A DNA stretch of 64,000 bases from Bacillota bacterium (GCA_023399035.1 JAEWQX010000247.1:5950-69949), one strand, 5' to 3'; counted from the first letter of the stretch, positions 24,536 to 34,229 are shown. Notes: generated from the sequence alone by a model not told the origin. Numbers and translations are program-made.

Positions 24536-24910
24536 TTGATTATAGGAATTGGAACAGACATTATTGAAATTGAGAGAATTGAAACTGCTGTGAAACGAAC
24601 AAAGAACTTTATGAATAAGATGTTTACGGAAAATGAGATAAAGATATTTGAATCTCGAGGCTTCAGGAGTGAAGTAATTGCAGGAAATTTCGCAGCAAAG
24701 GAGGCGGTGAGCAAGGCCGTAGGTACAGGATTTAGGGATTTTGGGGTAAAGGATATTGAGATATTAAGGGATGAATTAGGAAAGCCAATAGTTAATTTAA
24801 GTAGCAAGGTTTATAAGGTTATAAAACGCAATGATGTAAGTATACATGTAAGCATTTCTCATAACAGAACTAATGCAATAGCCTATGCTGTTATGGAGGT
24901 AGTAGAATGA
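24536..24910 (+). CDS. acpS: Holo-[acyl-carrier-protein] synthase
   Basis: 124 aa; transfers 4'-phosphopantetheine from CoA to ACP. GIGTDIIEIERI at residues 4-15 holds the Mg-binding Asp, and FAAKEAVSKAVGTGF contains the second acidic residue. The start codon is TTG: the family N-terminus begins exactly here and the first ATG lies 25 codons inside. GTGAGG lies 8 nt upstream and falls in the bulge of a weak hairpin (TCGCTTTTA...TAAAAGTGAGGCGA, 24491-24530). Its stop overlaps the nnr start by 4 bp. Confidence 0.95.
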   Translation: MIIGIGTDIIEIERIETAVKRTKNFMNKMFTENEIKIFESRGFRSEVIAGNFAAKEAVSKAVGTGFRDFGVKDIEILRDELGKPIVNLSSKVYKVIKRNDVSIHVSISHNRTNAIAYAVMEVVE

Positions 24911-26415
24911 TAGAAGTATTTAAAAGTAATAAGTGCAGAAGTATGGATCAGGAAGCTATAAAATCTTATGGAATTCCAAGTATTGTTTTGATGGAAAATG
25001 CAGCAAGAGGAGTTTTTGAGGATATATTCAGCAAGGGCGATTCATTTCTAATATTATGTGGAAAGGGTAATAATGGAGGAGATGGATTAGCGCTAGCAAG
25101 GCATCTTGCAATTGAGGGGAAGAATATAAAAGTAATTATCATAAGCAGAGATGGTAACTATAGTGAGGATTTTAAGGTTAATTTTGATATATTAAAGAAA
25201 CTTATAAATGAAGATAAAATATCATATATTAAATGCGCAGATGATGTTAAACAAGAGTTTGTTGATGATTTGATTAACTATGATGTTATTATTGATGGGA
25301 TCTTTGGGGTAGGATTAAATAGGAAACTGGATTTTTGGATCCAGGACATCATAAATAAAATAAATAGCTATGGTAGGTTAATAATTTCGCTAGATGTTCC
25401 TTCTGGTCTTGATTGTAATTCAGGGATTGCGCTTGATACAGCAGTTAAGGCAGATATAACATATACATTTGAAGTTATTAAGAGAGGTTTTTTGAACTAT
25501 AATGCATTTAGATACGTAGGAAAAACTAAAATAATAAAAATCGGAATTCCTAATAATGCAAAGGTGAATAATAGTGATAATGTTTATATTCTTGAAGAGG
25601 AAGAGTATAAAAAACTTATTCCATCAAGAGAATTATATGGTCATAAGGGGGATTACGGAAGAGCCTTAATAGTTGCAGGACGCATGGGTTTTACTGGAGC
25701 AGCATATATTACAACAGATTGTACAATAAGGGCTGGAGCAGGTCTTGTAACATTGGCATGTAAAGAAAATATACAGGGGTTATTATCACAAAGGCTGATA
25801 GAAGCAATGACTATTTCATGTGAAGATCCTGATTTTAAATCATTGGTTGAAAAATGTGATTCAATTGCATTCGGACCGGGATTTGGGACAAATGAATATG
25901 AGGCAAAGCTATTAAATGAAATAATAAATAACAGTTCATGTCCATTAGTTATTGATGCAGATGGAATAACAATTCTATCGAAAAATAAAGAATTTTTAGA
26001 TAAACTTAGAGGGAGAGCGGTTATCACTCCACATCCAGGGGAAATGGCAAGGCTTTTAGGAGTAACAGTAGAGGAAGTAGAATCTAATAGGATCAGTATA
26101 GCATCAGAATTTGCTCAGAAATATGAAATAATAGTTTTATTAAAAGGTTATAATACAATAATTACAAACGGAAAAGATACTTATATAAACCCTACAGGAA
26201 ATAGTAAAATGGCATCTGGTGGTATGGGGGATGCGCTAACAGGAATAATTAATGCATTTATTTCTCAAAAAGTTAATATTTTAGATGCTACTTTAGTTGG
26301 AGCATATATACATGGTTATATAGCGGATAAGCTAGGCAGTGAAGTTTACATATTAAATGCTAGAGATGTTATAAAAGAGATTCCGAAGGCCATTAATGAT
26401 ATTTGTTTAAAATAG
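24907..26415 (+). CDS. nnr: Bifunctional NAD(P)HX epimerase/dehydratase
   Basis: 502 aa repair enzyme for hydrated NADH/NADPH. The N-terminal YjeF-type epimerase domain has CGKGNNGGDGLALARHL near residue 54; the C-terminal ribokinase-like dehydratase domain begins around 230 and has HKGDYGRALIVAGRMGFTGAA and the NPTGNSKMASGGMGDALTG motif. ATGA overlap with acpS shows coupling. The order acpS-nnr is conserved in Firmicutes. Confidence 0.95.
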   Translation: MIEVFKSNKCRSMDQEAIKSYGIPSIVLMENAARGVFEDIFSKGDSFLILCGKGNNGGDGLALARHLAIEGKNIKVIIISRDGNYSEDFKVNFDILKKLINEDKISYIKCADDVKQEFVDDLINYDVIIDGIFGVGLNRKLDFWIQDIINKINSYGRLIISLDVPSGLDCNSGIALDTAVKADITYTFEVIKRGFLNYNAFRYVGKTKIIKIGIPNNAKVNNSDNVYILEEEEYKKLIPSRELYGHKGDYGRALIVAGRMGFTGAAYITTDCTIRAGAGLVTLACKENIQGLLSQRLIEAMTISCEDPDFKSLVEKCDSIAFGPGFGTNEYEAKLLNEIINNSSCPLVIDADGITILSKNKEFLDKLRGRAVITPHPGEMARLLGVTVEEVESNRISIASEFAQKYEIIVLLKGYNTIITNGKDTYINPTGNSKMASGGMGDALTGIINAFISQKVNILDATLVGAYIHGYIADKLGSEVYILNARDVIKEIPKAINDICLK

Positions 26416-26477
26416 AAGAATAAAAGTCATTTAAGTTTCATAATAGTAATAAAGTAATAATAAAACTTGGAGGACTC

Positions 26478-27101
26478 ATGGATTCGGATAATAGTAAATT
26501 TAAAAAGATACTGTGGATACTTGTTCTTATACCTATATGTATTATTGGCGTAATCATTTTTGGAAGAAAAATAGTTACACCATCAAATGAGGAAATCATT
26601 GAAAATCTGCATAATGTAAAGAACTATAGCTGTAATGTTCAATATAAATTCATTAATTCAAAAAGTGAGTATTCAGAGAATACAAAGCAATATTATAGTG
26701 CAGATAATGGAATGCGAATAGAATTTCAAGATGAGGATGGACGAGTAAAAGTTTATAAGGGGTCAGAAATTCAAATTAAGGATGAAAATAATAAAGAGTA
26801 TACAATTGATAAAAATATAGATGAAATATATCCATTAGCTTTTATGTGTAATATCTTGGATGATAAAATGTATGGTCAATTAGAAGTCATTAATAGTGAG
26901 TGGTCAGATGATGAATATATAAGAGTAACGATAGATTATCCTAGTGGAAATAAGCACCTTGATAAAGCGGAATTTTATGTTGATAAAAAAACAAAATGTC
27001 CAGTATTGTTAAGAATATTTGATGATACAGATAAGGAGAGAATATTAATATCATATAAAGATTTTAAAGAAAATAAACAGCTTGATGAAAGCTTATTTTA
27101 A
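26478..27101 (+). CDS. GerS-like LolA-fold membrane-anchored protein
   Basis: 207 aa. An uncleaved-looking N-terminal membrane segment (about residues 10-29) is followed by an extracytoplasmic domain rich in beta strands (NYSCNVQYKFIN, AEFYVDKKTKCPVLLRIF), as in LolA/LppX folds. Clostridial GerS-type germination proteins have this fold and this place, downstream of acpS-nnr and usually before alr. Unlike GerS it shows no lipobox cysteine at the end of the hydrophobic segment. A role in spores is inferred from context only. AACTTGGAGGA precedes the ATG. Confidence 0.65.
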   Translation: MDSDNSKFKKILWILVLIPICIIGVIIFGRKIVTPSNEEIIENLHNVKNYSCNVQYKFINSKSEYSENTKQYYSADNGMRIEFQDEDGRVKVYKGSEIQIKDENNKEYTIDKNIDEIYPLAFMCNILDDKMYGQLEVINSEWSDDEYIRVTIDYPSGNKHLDKAEFYVDKKTKCPVLLRIFDDTDKERILISYKDFKENKQLDESLF

Positions 27102-27330
27102 AATCAGTATTACTATTTTCTTATTGAGGGAAATGAGAAATTTACATATAGATTAAAAGTCGCAAAACAAAAGATGTTCAATATTAATTAGAATAATACG
27201 AAGTGTCTGAACTATTAACATTAAAGCAATTTGTAAGAGTATTTAATACATAATATACACATGTTTTTTGGAGAGTACTTACAAAGTACAATTAATTTGT
27301 ACAATAAATTTGTATAGAATATATTAAATT

Positions 27331-27360
27331 TTGACAAATTGACATAAATTGTAATATAAT
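27331..27360 (+). promoter_or_regulatory. mazEF promoter
   Basis: -35 TTGACA (27331-27336) and -10 TATAAT (27355-27360), spacer 18 bp, 40 bp upstream of the antitoxin start. Confidence 0.7.
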
Positions 27361-27400
27361 CATAGTTAAGTAAAATATTTATGAAACTATGGAGGCAACG

Positions 27401-27649
27401 ATGTCAATTATAGATTTGAATAAATTAAAGAATGTAAAAATAAATAATAAGAAAATTATAAAAAGTAGTAGAGTTAATGAATCTTCATTAATACAATGTA
27501 TTGATGAAGATATTTCAGCAGAATTTGAAGAAGCAATGAAAAAGGGTTATATAGAAATGGCTGAAATAAATTTAGAGTACTCTATGATAGGCTCTGAATA
27601 TATGTTAGACGATGTTAATGAGTATGAGGCATGGATTTGCGGAGTGTGA
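27401..27649 (+). CDS. mazE: MazE/EndoAI-type antitoxin with atypical N-terminus
   Basis: 82 aa, directly before the MazF gene. The C-terminal MKKGYIEMAEINLEYS matches the toxin-binding tail of EndoAI (in B. subtilis MRRGYMEMAKINL). The N-terminal part, however, lacks the ribbon-helix-helix pattern (SLP-x-LxxxLD...SRxxLI) of normal EndoAI, so DNA-binding autorepression may be lost or different. The ATG at 27401 is chosen since an earlier in-frame ATG at 27389 is part of the GGAGG ribosome site. Confidence 0.75.
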   Translation: MSIIDLNKLKNVKINNKKIIKSSRVNESSLIQCIDEDISAEFEEAMKKGYIEMAEINLEYSMIGSEYMLDDVNEYEAWICGV

Positions 27650-27658
27650 TTATTAAAA

Positions 27659-28012
27659 ATGGCAAACATTGTGGTAAAAAGAGGGGAAATTTTTTATGCG
27701 GATTTAAGTCCGGTTATTGGGTCGGAGCAGGGTGGAATACGACCTGTAATCATTATACAAAATGATATAGGAAATAGATATAGTCCTACTGTTATTGTTG
27801 CGGCAATAACATCTCAAATAAATAAGGCCAAGCTACCTATACATGTAGAAATATCTTCAGAAGAATATGGTTTGAATAGGGAGTCTGTAGTTCTTTTAGA
27901 GCAGATAAGGACTTTAGATAAAAGAAGACTTAAAGAAAAAATAGGACATATGACTGAAACAGATATGAAAAAGGTTGATAAGGCATTGGCTATAAGTTTG
28001 AATTTATCTTAA
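27659..28012 (+). CDS. mazF: MazF/NdoA (EndoA) mRNA interferase toxin
   Basis: 117 aa. [30 protein letters not shown] is the classical PemK/MazF N-terminus, with the catalytic Arg in GGIRP, and [10 protein letters not shown] provides the second motif (Thr). It cleaves mRNA at short sites (UACAU in Bacillus EndoA) and is neutralised by the upstream gene product. The gene starts 9 bp after mazE. A symmetrical terminator follows. Confidence 0.95.
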   Translation: MANIVVKRGEIFYADLSPVIGSEQGGIRPVIIIQNDIGNRYSPTVIVAAITSQINKAKLPIHVEISSEEYGLNRESVVLLEQIRTLDKRRLKEKIGHMTETDMKKVDKALAISLNLS

Positions 28013-28076
28013 GTTAAGGAAGAAAGCTGATAAGGAAATTAGTTTTTTATTATATAGAAATAAGTAGATTTAAATG

Positions 28077-28110
28077 AAAGAGTTATATAGTATACTATAT
28101 AACTCTTTTA
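28077..28110. terminator. Terminator after mazF
   Basis: AAAGAGTTATATAGTA and TACTATATAACTCTTT form an almost perfect palindrome with T run, usable in both directions. Confidence 0.8.
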
Positions 28111-28251
28111 TGTCACTCTCAAATAAAAAAATAAAATAAAAGTATATCACAAATATGAATAGTATATACAAAATAAAAATATTGTGATACAATGGAAAAA
28201 GCAAAAAACATCAATACTAAATATATTAAACTTTTACTAGGGGGTTCAGCA

Positions 28252-29073
28252 ATGAAGAATAATCAAGAGCTTGAAAATATTTCTAAGCTAATCAGAAGAG
28301 ACATAATTACTATGCTTACAGAATCAGCATCAGGTCATCCAGGTGGATCACTATCAATAGCGGACATAATGTCAGTTTTATTTTTTGATGAAATGAACAT
28401 AGATCCAAAAGATCCTAAAAATCCAGATAGAGATAGATTTGTTTTATCTAAGGGACATGCTGCACCGGCATTATATAGTGCTTTAGCAAGAAGAGGATAC
28501 TTAGAAGTAGAAGAATTAAATACATTAAGAAAAATTGATTCAAGATTACAAGGACATCCTAACATGAATGACCTTCCAGGAATAGATATGTCTACTGGGT
28601 CATTAGGTCAGGGTATATCTGCAGCTGTAGGTATGGCTTTAGCTGGAAAGTTAGATAAAAAGGATTATAGAGTGTTTACAATATTAGGTGATGGAGAGCT
28701 TGAAGAAGGTCAGGTTTGGGAAGCTTCAATGTCAGCTGCTCACTATAAATTAGATAATTTAACTGCTTTTGTAGATAATAATGGATTACAAATAGACGGT
28801 AATATAGAAGATGTAATGAACCCAGGTCCTATAGATAAAAAGTTTGAAGCATTTGGTTGGAATGTTTTAAAGATTAACGGACATGATTTTGATGAAATAA
28901 AAGATGCTATAAAGAAAGCAAAGGAAACAAAGGGTCAGCCAACAGTTATAGTATGCAGCACTGTAAAAGGAAAAGGTGTTTCATTTATGGAAAACGAAGC
29001 AGGATGGCACGGAAATGCTCCTAGTAAGGAACAATGCGAGCAAGCACTTAAGGAAATTGGAGGGGAAAACTAA
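28252..29073 (+). CDS. tktN: Transketolase, N-terminal subunit
   Basis: 273 aa, thiamine-diphosphate-binding half of a two-gene transketolase. HPGGSLSIADIMSVLFF and LSKGHAAPALY near residues 27-75 and the ThDP motif GDGELEEGQVWEA with NNG-L are present. It moves two-carbon units between sugar phosphates in the non-oxidative pentose phosphate pathway. The ATG at 28252 follows AGGGGG; the upstream ATG at 28192 lacks a ribosome site. The stop overlaps the ATG of the partner (TAATG). Confidence 0.92.
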   Translation: MKNNQELENISKLIRRDIITMLTESASGHPGGSLSIADIMSVLFFDEMNIDPKDPKNPDRDRFVLSKGHAAPALYSALARRGYLEVEELNTLRKIDSRLQGHPNMNDLPGIDMSTGSLGQGISAAVGMALAGKLDKKDYRVFTILGDGELEEGQVWEASMSAAHYKLDNLTAFVDNNGLQIDGNIEDVMNPGPIDKKFEAFGWNVLKINGHDFDEIKDAIKKAKETKGQPTVIVCSTVKGKGVSFMENEAGWHGNAPSKEQCEQALKEIGGEN

Positions 29074-30017
29074 TGGGAAATAAAATAGCAACTAGAGAGG
29101 CTTATGGTAAAGCGTTAGTAAAACTTTCAAATATGAATGATAAGGTTGTTGTATTAGATGCAGACCTTTCAAAATCAACTAAGACAGCTGAATTTAAATC
29201 TGCTGCTCCTGAAAGATTTATCAATATGGGGATTGCAGAATCAAATATGATAGGGGTTGCAGCAGGTCTTGCAACTTGTGGAAAGATACCATTTGCAAGT
29301 TCATTTGCAATGTTTGCAGCAGGAAGAGCTTTTGAGCAAATTAGAAACTCAATATGTTATCCAAAATTAAATGTTAAAATCTGTGCGACACATGCAGGAT
29401 TAACTGTTGGTGAAGATGGAGCAACTCATCAGTCTGTAGAAGATATTTCATTAATGAGATCTATTCCTAACATGGTAGTTATAAACCCAGCTGATTCGGT
29501 AGAAACAGAAGCAGCTATTTTAGCAGCAGCAGAGTATCAAGGTCCTTGCTACGTAAGATTAGGAAGATTAGCCGTTGATACTATAAATGATGAAGCAAGC
29601 TACAAGTTTGAAATAGGAAAAGGTATCACATTAGCAGACGGAAATGATGTAACAATAGCTGCTACTGGAATGATGGTTCAATTAGCATTACAAGCCAAAG
29701 AAGAGTTGTCAAAAGAAGGTATAAATGCTAGAATAATAAATATACACACAATAAAACCAATAGATAGTGATCTATTAGTTAAAGCTGCAAAGGAAACAGG
29801 TGCTATAGTTACTGCTGAAGAACACAGCATAATCGGAGGATTAGGAAGTGCTGTTTCAGAAGTTGTGACAGAAGAGTGTCCAGTTCCAGTTGTTAAGGTT
29901 GGTATTAAAGATACATTTGGTGAAAGTGGTAAACCAGATCAATTATTAGAAAAGTATGGTTTAACTGTTGAAGCCATTGTAAATAGTGCAAAGAGAGCTA
30001 TATCATTAAAGAAATAA
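29073..30017 (+). CDS. tktC: Transketolase, C-terminal subunit
   Basis: 314 aa, pyrimidine-binding and C-terminal domains of transketolase. MGIAESNMIGVAAGLA carries the catalytic Glu that activates ThDP; ATHAGLTVGEDGATHQSVED is typical. Translationally coupled with the N-terminal subunit by a one-base overlap; both are needed for activity. A very strong terminator ends the pair. Confidence 0.92.
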   Translation: MGNKIATREAYGKALVKLSNMNDKVVVLDADLSKSTKTAEFKSAAPERFINMGIAESNMIGVAAGLATCGKIPFASSFAMFAAGRAFEQIRNSICYPKLNVKICATHAGLTVGEDGATHQSVEDISLMRSIPNMVVINPADSVETEAAILAAAEYQGPCYVRLGRLAVDTINDEASYKFEIGKGITLADGNDVTIAATGMMVQLALQAKEELSKEGINARIINIHTIKPIDSDLLVKAAKETGAIVTAEEHSIIGGLGSAVSEVVTEECPVPVVKVGIKDTFGESGKPDQLLEKYGLTVEAIVNSAKRAISLKK

Positions 30018-30039
30018 TATATGCTTCGATTATATATAT

Positions 30040-30086
30040 AACTACAGAGTATAGAATCGTTATGATTCTACTCTGTAGTTTTTTGT
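30040..30086 (+). terminator. Terminator after transketolase
   Basis: AACTACAGAGTATAGAATC pairs with GATTCTACTCTGTAGTT (18 of 19 bp) around GTTAT and runs into TTTTTTG. Confidence 0.9.
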
Positions 30087-30173
30087 ATTATTAAGATTAA
30101 AAATTTCCTTTGTATAAGAAAACTTTAATTAAGAACACTATAAATAAGAATATGCATAAGAGAGGAAGATAAA

Positions 30174-31028
30174 ATGAAGAGAAAAGATTTTAAAAGTTAT
30201 CTAATAATTACTTTTGGTATTATTTTAGTAGCCATTTCAGTAGAGTATTTTTTTGCTCCTAATAATTTAGCAGCTGGAGGAGTTACAGGAGCTGCAATTG
30301 TAGTAAATGCTATATTTCCTAAGTTATCAGTAGGATTATTGACTCTTATTATGAATGTAGCTTTATTTGCCGTAGCATTTATGTTTATAGACGGAAATTT
30401 TGGTGTAAAAACAATTTATGCCAGTTTAGGGTTGTCGGTAATATTGTGGGCTATTGAAAAAATGCTTAATCCTGTAGCTATAACAAATGATGTCATGATG
30501 GCAACTATTTTTGGAACTATAATTTCAGCAATAGGTATGGCGTTTGTTTTTAATGAAAATGCCTCAACAGGTGGTACTGACATACTTGCTAAGATATTAA
30601 ATAAGTTTTTCCACTTAGATATTGGAAAATCCCTTCTTGTAGTTGATTTTGTAATAACATTTGCAAGTGCACTTGTATTTGGAATAGATCTAGGATTATA
30701 TGCTATATTAAGTGTTATTTTATTAGGTATACTTGTAGACAGATTTATTGAAGGATTTAATGCATGTAAAAGTATTTTCATAATCAGTGAGAAAAATAAA
30801 GAAATCAGTCAATTTGTAATGAATGAACTCGATAGAGGATGTACTTTCTTAAAAGGAGAAGGTGCTTACACTAATAATGAAACTAAGGTGCTTTATGCAG
30901 TAGTAAGCAGAAATCAGTTTATAAAGCTTAAAAATTATATAAAGAAGATTGATCATAAAGCTTTTATTGCAGTTGGAGAAGTACACGAAGTTTTAGGTGA
31001 AGGTTTTAAGGACATTAAACAGGACTAA
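30174..31028 (+). CDS. YitT family membrane protein
   Basis: 284 aa. Five to six N-terminal membrane helices with the family motifs FFAPNNLAAGGVTGAAIV and NENASTGGTDILAKI, then a C-terminal cytosolic DUF2179 domain (from about residue 215; DRGCTFLKGEGAYT). YitT proteins are frequent in Firmicutes; the substrate or role is not established. GAGAGGAAG precedes the ATG. Monocistronic. Confidence 0.9.
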   Translation: MKRKDFKSYLIITFGIILVAISVEYFFAPNNLAAGGVTGAAIVVNAIFPKLSVGLLTLIMNVALFAVAFMFIDGNFGVKTIYASLGLSVILWAIEKMLNPVAITNDVMMATIFGTIISAIGMAFVFNENASTGGTDILAKILNKFFHLDIGKSLLVVDFVITFASALVFGIDLGLYAILSVILLGILVDRFIEGFNACKSIFIISEKNKEISQFVMNELDRGCTFLKGEGAYTNNETKVLYAVVSRNQFIKLKNYIKKIDHKAFIAVGEVHEVLGEGFKDIKQD

Positions 31029-31166
31029 TAACAAAAAATGGGTTATATTGGGAAAATTTATACTTTAGAACACAAAAAACAATAAATTTTAAGAAGATAA
31101 TTGTAAAAAAATTACGAGAAGAAATATATATTTAATAAAATTGTATAACATTTGAAACTATTCTTA

Positions 31167-31175
31167 TGTTATAAT
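31167..31175 (+). promoter_or_regulatory. Extended -10 promoter of ftsEX
   Basis: TGTTATAAT (31167-31175) is an extended -10 (TGnTATAAT) about 60 bp before ftsE; no good -35, as allowed for extended -10 promoters. Confidence 0.5.
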
Positions 31176-31235
31176 TGATTTTGTAGGTTTTGCAATAAAT
31201 TGCAAGATATACAGATTAAGAAGGAGTGTTCGAGT

Positions 31236-31922
31236 ATGATTGAATTTAGAGGAGTATCTAAGATATATGATAAGAATGTAAAAGCATTATCAGATGTTAA
31301 TGTTGAAATAGAAGCTGGTGAATTTGTATTCTTAGTTGGTCCCAGTGGATCAGGGAAGTCTACGTTTATAAAGATGTTGTTGAAAGAAGTAGAACCTACT
31401 AATGGTAAAGTAATCGTTGCAGATAAAGATTTATCTAAGATTACTAGAAAGCAGGTTCCTTATTATAGAAGAAAAATTGGTATGGTGTTTCAGGATTTTA
31501 GATTAATACCAAACCTTAATGTATATGAAAATGTCGCTTTTGCAATGAGAGTTGTTGAAGCATCGCCAAAAGAAATAAGAAGAAGAGTTCCAATGGTTCT
31601 TTCACTAGTTGGATTATCTCATAAATATAAGATGTTTCCTAATGAATTATCAGGTGGAGAGCAGCAGAGAGTTTCACTTGCAAGAGCATTAGTTAACAAT
31701 CCATCAGTGTTAATTGCGGACGAACCTACAGGTAACCTTGATCCAGATACAGCAATGGAAATCATGGAATTACTTGATGATATAAATAAATCTGGGACTA
31801 CCATTTTAATGGCTACTCATGCTAAGGAAATAGTTGACTATATGAAGAAGAGAGTTATAGCTATTGAAAAGGGAGAAATAGTCAGAGACGAAAAGAGAGG
31901 TAAGTACGAAGATGAAAATTAA
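31236..31922 (+). CDS. ftsE: Cell-division ABC transporter ATP-binding protein FtsE
   Basis: 228 aa ATPase with Walker A GPSGSGKST (about residues 36-44), signature LSGGEQQR and Walker B LIADEPT. In Firmicutes FtsEX activates peptidoglycan hydrolases at the septum or sidewall rather than transporting a solute. The ATG at 31236 follows AAGGAGTG. Its end overlaps ftsX by 11 bp. The protease gene that follows next completes the conserved B. subtilis-like order. Confidence 0.95.
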   Translation: MIEFRGVSKIYDKNVKALSDVNVEIEAGEFVFLVGPSGSGKSTFIKMLLKEVEPTNGKVIVADKDLSKITRKQVPYYRRKIGMVFQDFRLIPNLNVYENVAFAMRVVEASPKEIRRRVPMVLSLVGLSHKYKMFPNELSGGEQQRVSLARALVNNPSVLIADEPTGNLDPDTAMEIMELLDDINKSGTTILMATHAKEIVDYMKKRVIAIEKGEIVRDEKRGKYEDEN

Positions 31923-32802
31923 TACTATAACCTATTATATTAAGGATGCTTTTGTAAGTTTAAAGAGAAACAAAACAATAAGTATAGCATCTATAATCAC
32001 AGTTCTTATAACATTTTTTGTTCTTGGAATATTTATGCTTGTTGCAACTAATATCAATCAGGGAATAGACAGTGTTCAAAATAAAGTCGAAATTAAAATC
32101 TTCTTAAAAGATGATATTAAACTTATTGATCAAAGAGAAATAGAAATAAAGTTAAGAGAAATAGATGGAGTCAAGGATGTTGTATATTCTTCTAAAGAAG
32201 ATGAATATAGAAACTTCCAGGAAACTACCAATGAAGGAGAAGGTTTATTAAAGGGATATACTTTTGATAATAATCCATTCCAGGCAGCATTTACAGTAAA
32301 GCTTGATGCTCCTGAGTATGCTTCAAATGTAAGTGAAGGAATAAAAGATTTTGAAGGTGTTGATTCAATTCAAGATCAACAGGAATTAGTAGATAAAGTT
32401 GTTGGTATAGTTAAAGGTGTAAAAGTTGTCGGTGGAGTATTATTTGCAATATTAGTTGGTGTTTCAATATTCTTAATCATGAATACAACAAAGCTTACTG
32501 TTTATTCAAGAAGAAGAGAAGTTGGAATCATGAAATTTGTAGGGGCTACTGACTGGTTTATAAGATGGCCGTTTGTTATAGAAGGTATGGTAATTGGTCT
32601 TATTGGATCACTGCTTGCATGTATAACGTTATTCTTTGCATATAGGGGTGTATTTGTATGGATAGCATCTCAGTTATCATTTGTAAGTATAGTAAATCCG
32701 ATGTATGTTTTAGGCAGTCTTTTATGGCAGTTTGTAGCTGGCGGAGTTATAGTTGGTGGAATTGCCAGTATAATTGCTTTAAGAAAATTCTTAATAGTAT
32801 AA
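31912..32802 (+). CDS. ftsX: Cell-division permease FtsX
   Basis: 296 aa membrane partner of FtsE: N-terminal helix, a large extracellular domain (residues about 45-170, which engages hydrolases) and three C-terminal helices, with the typical EVGIMKFVGATDWFIRWPFVIEG coupling motif. Start overlaps ftsE by 11 bp. Confidence 0.95.
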   Translation: MKINTITYYIKDAFVSLKRNKTISIASIITVLITFFVLGIFMLVATNINQGIDSVQNKVEIKIFLKDDIKLIDQREIEIKLREIDGVKDVVYSSKEDEYRNFQETTNEGEGLLKGYTFDNNPFQAAFTVKLDAPEYASNVSEGIKDFEGVDSIQDQQELVDKVVGIVKGVKVVGGVLFAILVGVSIFLIMNTTKLTVYSRRREVGIMKFVGATDWFIRWPFVIEGMVIGLIGSLLACITLFFAYRGVFVWIASQLSFVSIVNPMYVLGSLLWQFVAGGVIVGGIASIIALRKFLIV

Positions 32803-32838
32803 TTTTAATAAAACAGCATAAAATAATTAGTGTTAATG

Positions 32839-32872
32839 CCTCTATGAAAAATATGTTTTTTCATAGAGGTTT
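32839..32872 (+). terminator. Hairpin after ftsX
   Basis: CCTCTATGAAAAA pairs with TTTTTTCATAGAGG, followed by TTT only; a partial terminator that may let some transcripts read on into the protease gene. Confidence 0.6.
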
Positions 32873-32944
32873 ACATAGTAATTAGAGTAATTTATTATGA
32901 TTTTTATGTATATTTTATATACATGTGGAAGGAAGTTTTTATGA

Positions 32945-34210
32945 ATGAAGAAGTCTAGAAAATGCATGTTTGCAGCGGGTAATAAAAGAACTTCGAAAAA
33001 ATCAATAATATTAACATCATCATTTATGATATTTATAAGCATTGTTTCCATAATATTTGGGAATTACATCGCTACTAAGGGATTATTTTTAATCAAAACA
33101 TCAGAAAACGTTAAGAGCACTGCTTCACAGTTAAATGATGCAAGCAAATATTCAGCATTATTTACTGTAAGGGATACCTTGATTGAAAAATATGATGGTG
33201 AAATAGACGATAATGCATTGCTCGAAGGAGCAATAAAAGGAATGACTAGTGCATTAAATGATCCATATACTGTGTTTCTTAACAATGATGAATTTGAAAA
33301 GCTTATGAAGCAGACAAATGGTTCAATGACAGGGATCGGTGTTAACGTTGCAAGTCTGGATAACAAAATAGTTATTTTATCACCTATAAAGGGTTCACCA
33401 GCTGAGCAGGCAGGTATACAGAATAATGATGTAATAGAAAAAATAAATGATGTAGAATATACTGGAGATCAGCTTAGCGAAGCTATAGAGGTTATTTCAA
33501 GTGCTGAAGGCAGTGAGTTGAAATTTACAATTGAAAGAAACGGCAGTGAGCCATTTGATGTTATGATAACTCCACAGGAAGTTAAGCTAAGCGTAATAGA
33601 AGGCGAAATGCTTGATTCATATACTGGCTATATAAGAATCACATCGTTCATGAATGAAAATACTACAGAGGATTTTAAGAATGAAATTGAAGAACTTAAA
33701 GGTCAGGGAATGAAAGGGCTTATAGTTGACCTCAGAGATAACCCAGGAGGACTTTTAAGCGAGGCTGTTGGCGTTGCATCTCAGTTTATTCCTAAAGATA
33801 GTATAGTAACATATACTGTTGATAAATATGATAATAGAAATGAGTCATTATCCGTAGGAGGAATAGCAGAAGGTATGCCTTTAGTTATTCTTGTAAATGA
33901 AGATAGCGCAAGTGCATCTGAAGTTGTAACAGGTGCATTGAGAGATTATAAAGCAGCAACAATAGTAGGCAATACTACTTTTGGTAAAGGAATAGTACAG
34001 CAGACTTTAAGGTTCAATAATGATATTGGAGGATTAAAGGTAACAATATCAAAGTATTATACACCAAATGGAGAAAATATTCATAAGATTGGTATCACTC
34101 CTGATGTTGAAGTTTCTACTGAAAATAAACTTGATAGTCAGCAGTATAATAGAAATGAAGATGAGCAGTTAAAGGCTGCAATAAGTGAATTGAATAAAAA
34201 AATAAGTTAA
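32945..34210 (+). CDS. S41 (Ctp-type) carboxy-terminal processing protease
   Basis: 421 aa. One N-terminal membrane anchor (about residues 20-45), a PDZ domain (about 105-185, MTGIGVNVASLDNKIVILSPIKG) and the S41 protease domain with nucleophile Ser in NEDSASASEVV and the Lys base in TTFGKGIVQQ. It should act outside the membrane. The neighbourhood ftsEX-ctp-minJ matches B. subtilis ctpB, which signals sigmaK activation in sporulation; the same role is possible but not shown. An ATG at 32941 overlaps in another frame and closes after five codons. Confidence 0.92.
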   Translation: MKKSRKCMFAAGNKRTSKKSIILTSSFMIFISIVSIIFGNYIATKGLFLIKTSENVKSTASQLNDASKYSALFTVRDTLIEKYDGEIDDNALLEGAIKGMTSALNDPYTVFLNNDEFEKLMKQTNGSMTGIGVNVASLDNKIVILSPIKGSPAEQAGIQNNDVIEKINDVEYTGDQLSEAIEVISSAEGSELKFTIERNGSEPFDVMITPQEVKLSVIEGEMLDSYTGYIRITSFMNENTTEDFKNEIEELKGQGMKGLIVDLRDNPGGLLSEAVGVASQFIPKDSIVTYTVDKYDNRNESLSVGGIAEGMPLVILVNEDSASASEVVTGALRDYKAATIVGNTTFGKGIVQQTLRFNNDIGGLKVTISKYYTPNGENIHKIGITPDVEVSTENKLDSQQYNRNEDEQLKAAISELNKKIS

Positions 34211-34229
34211 TGAAAAGGGGAATTATTGT

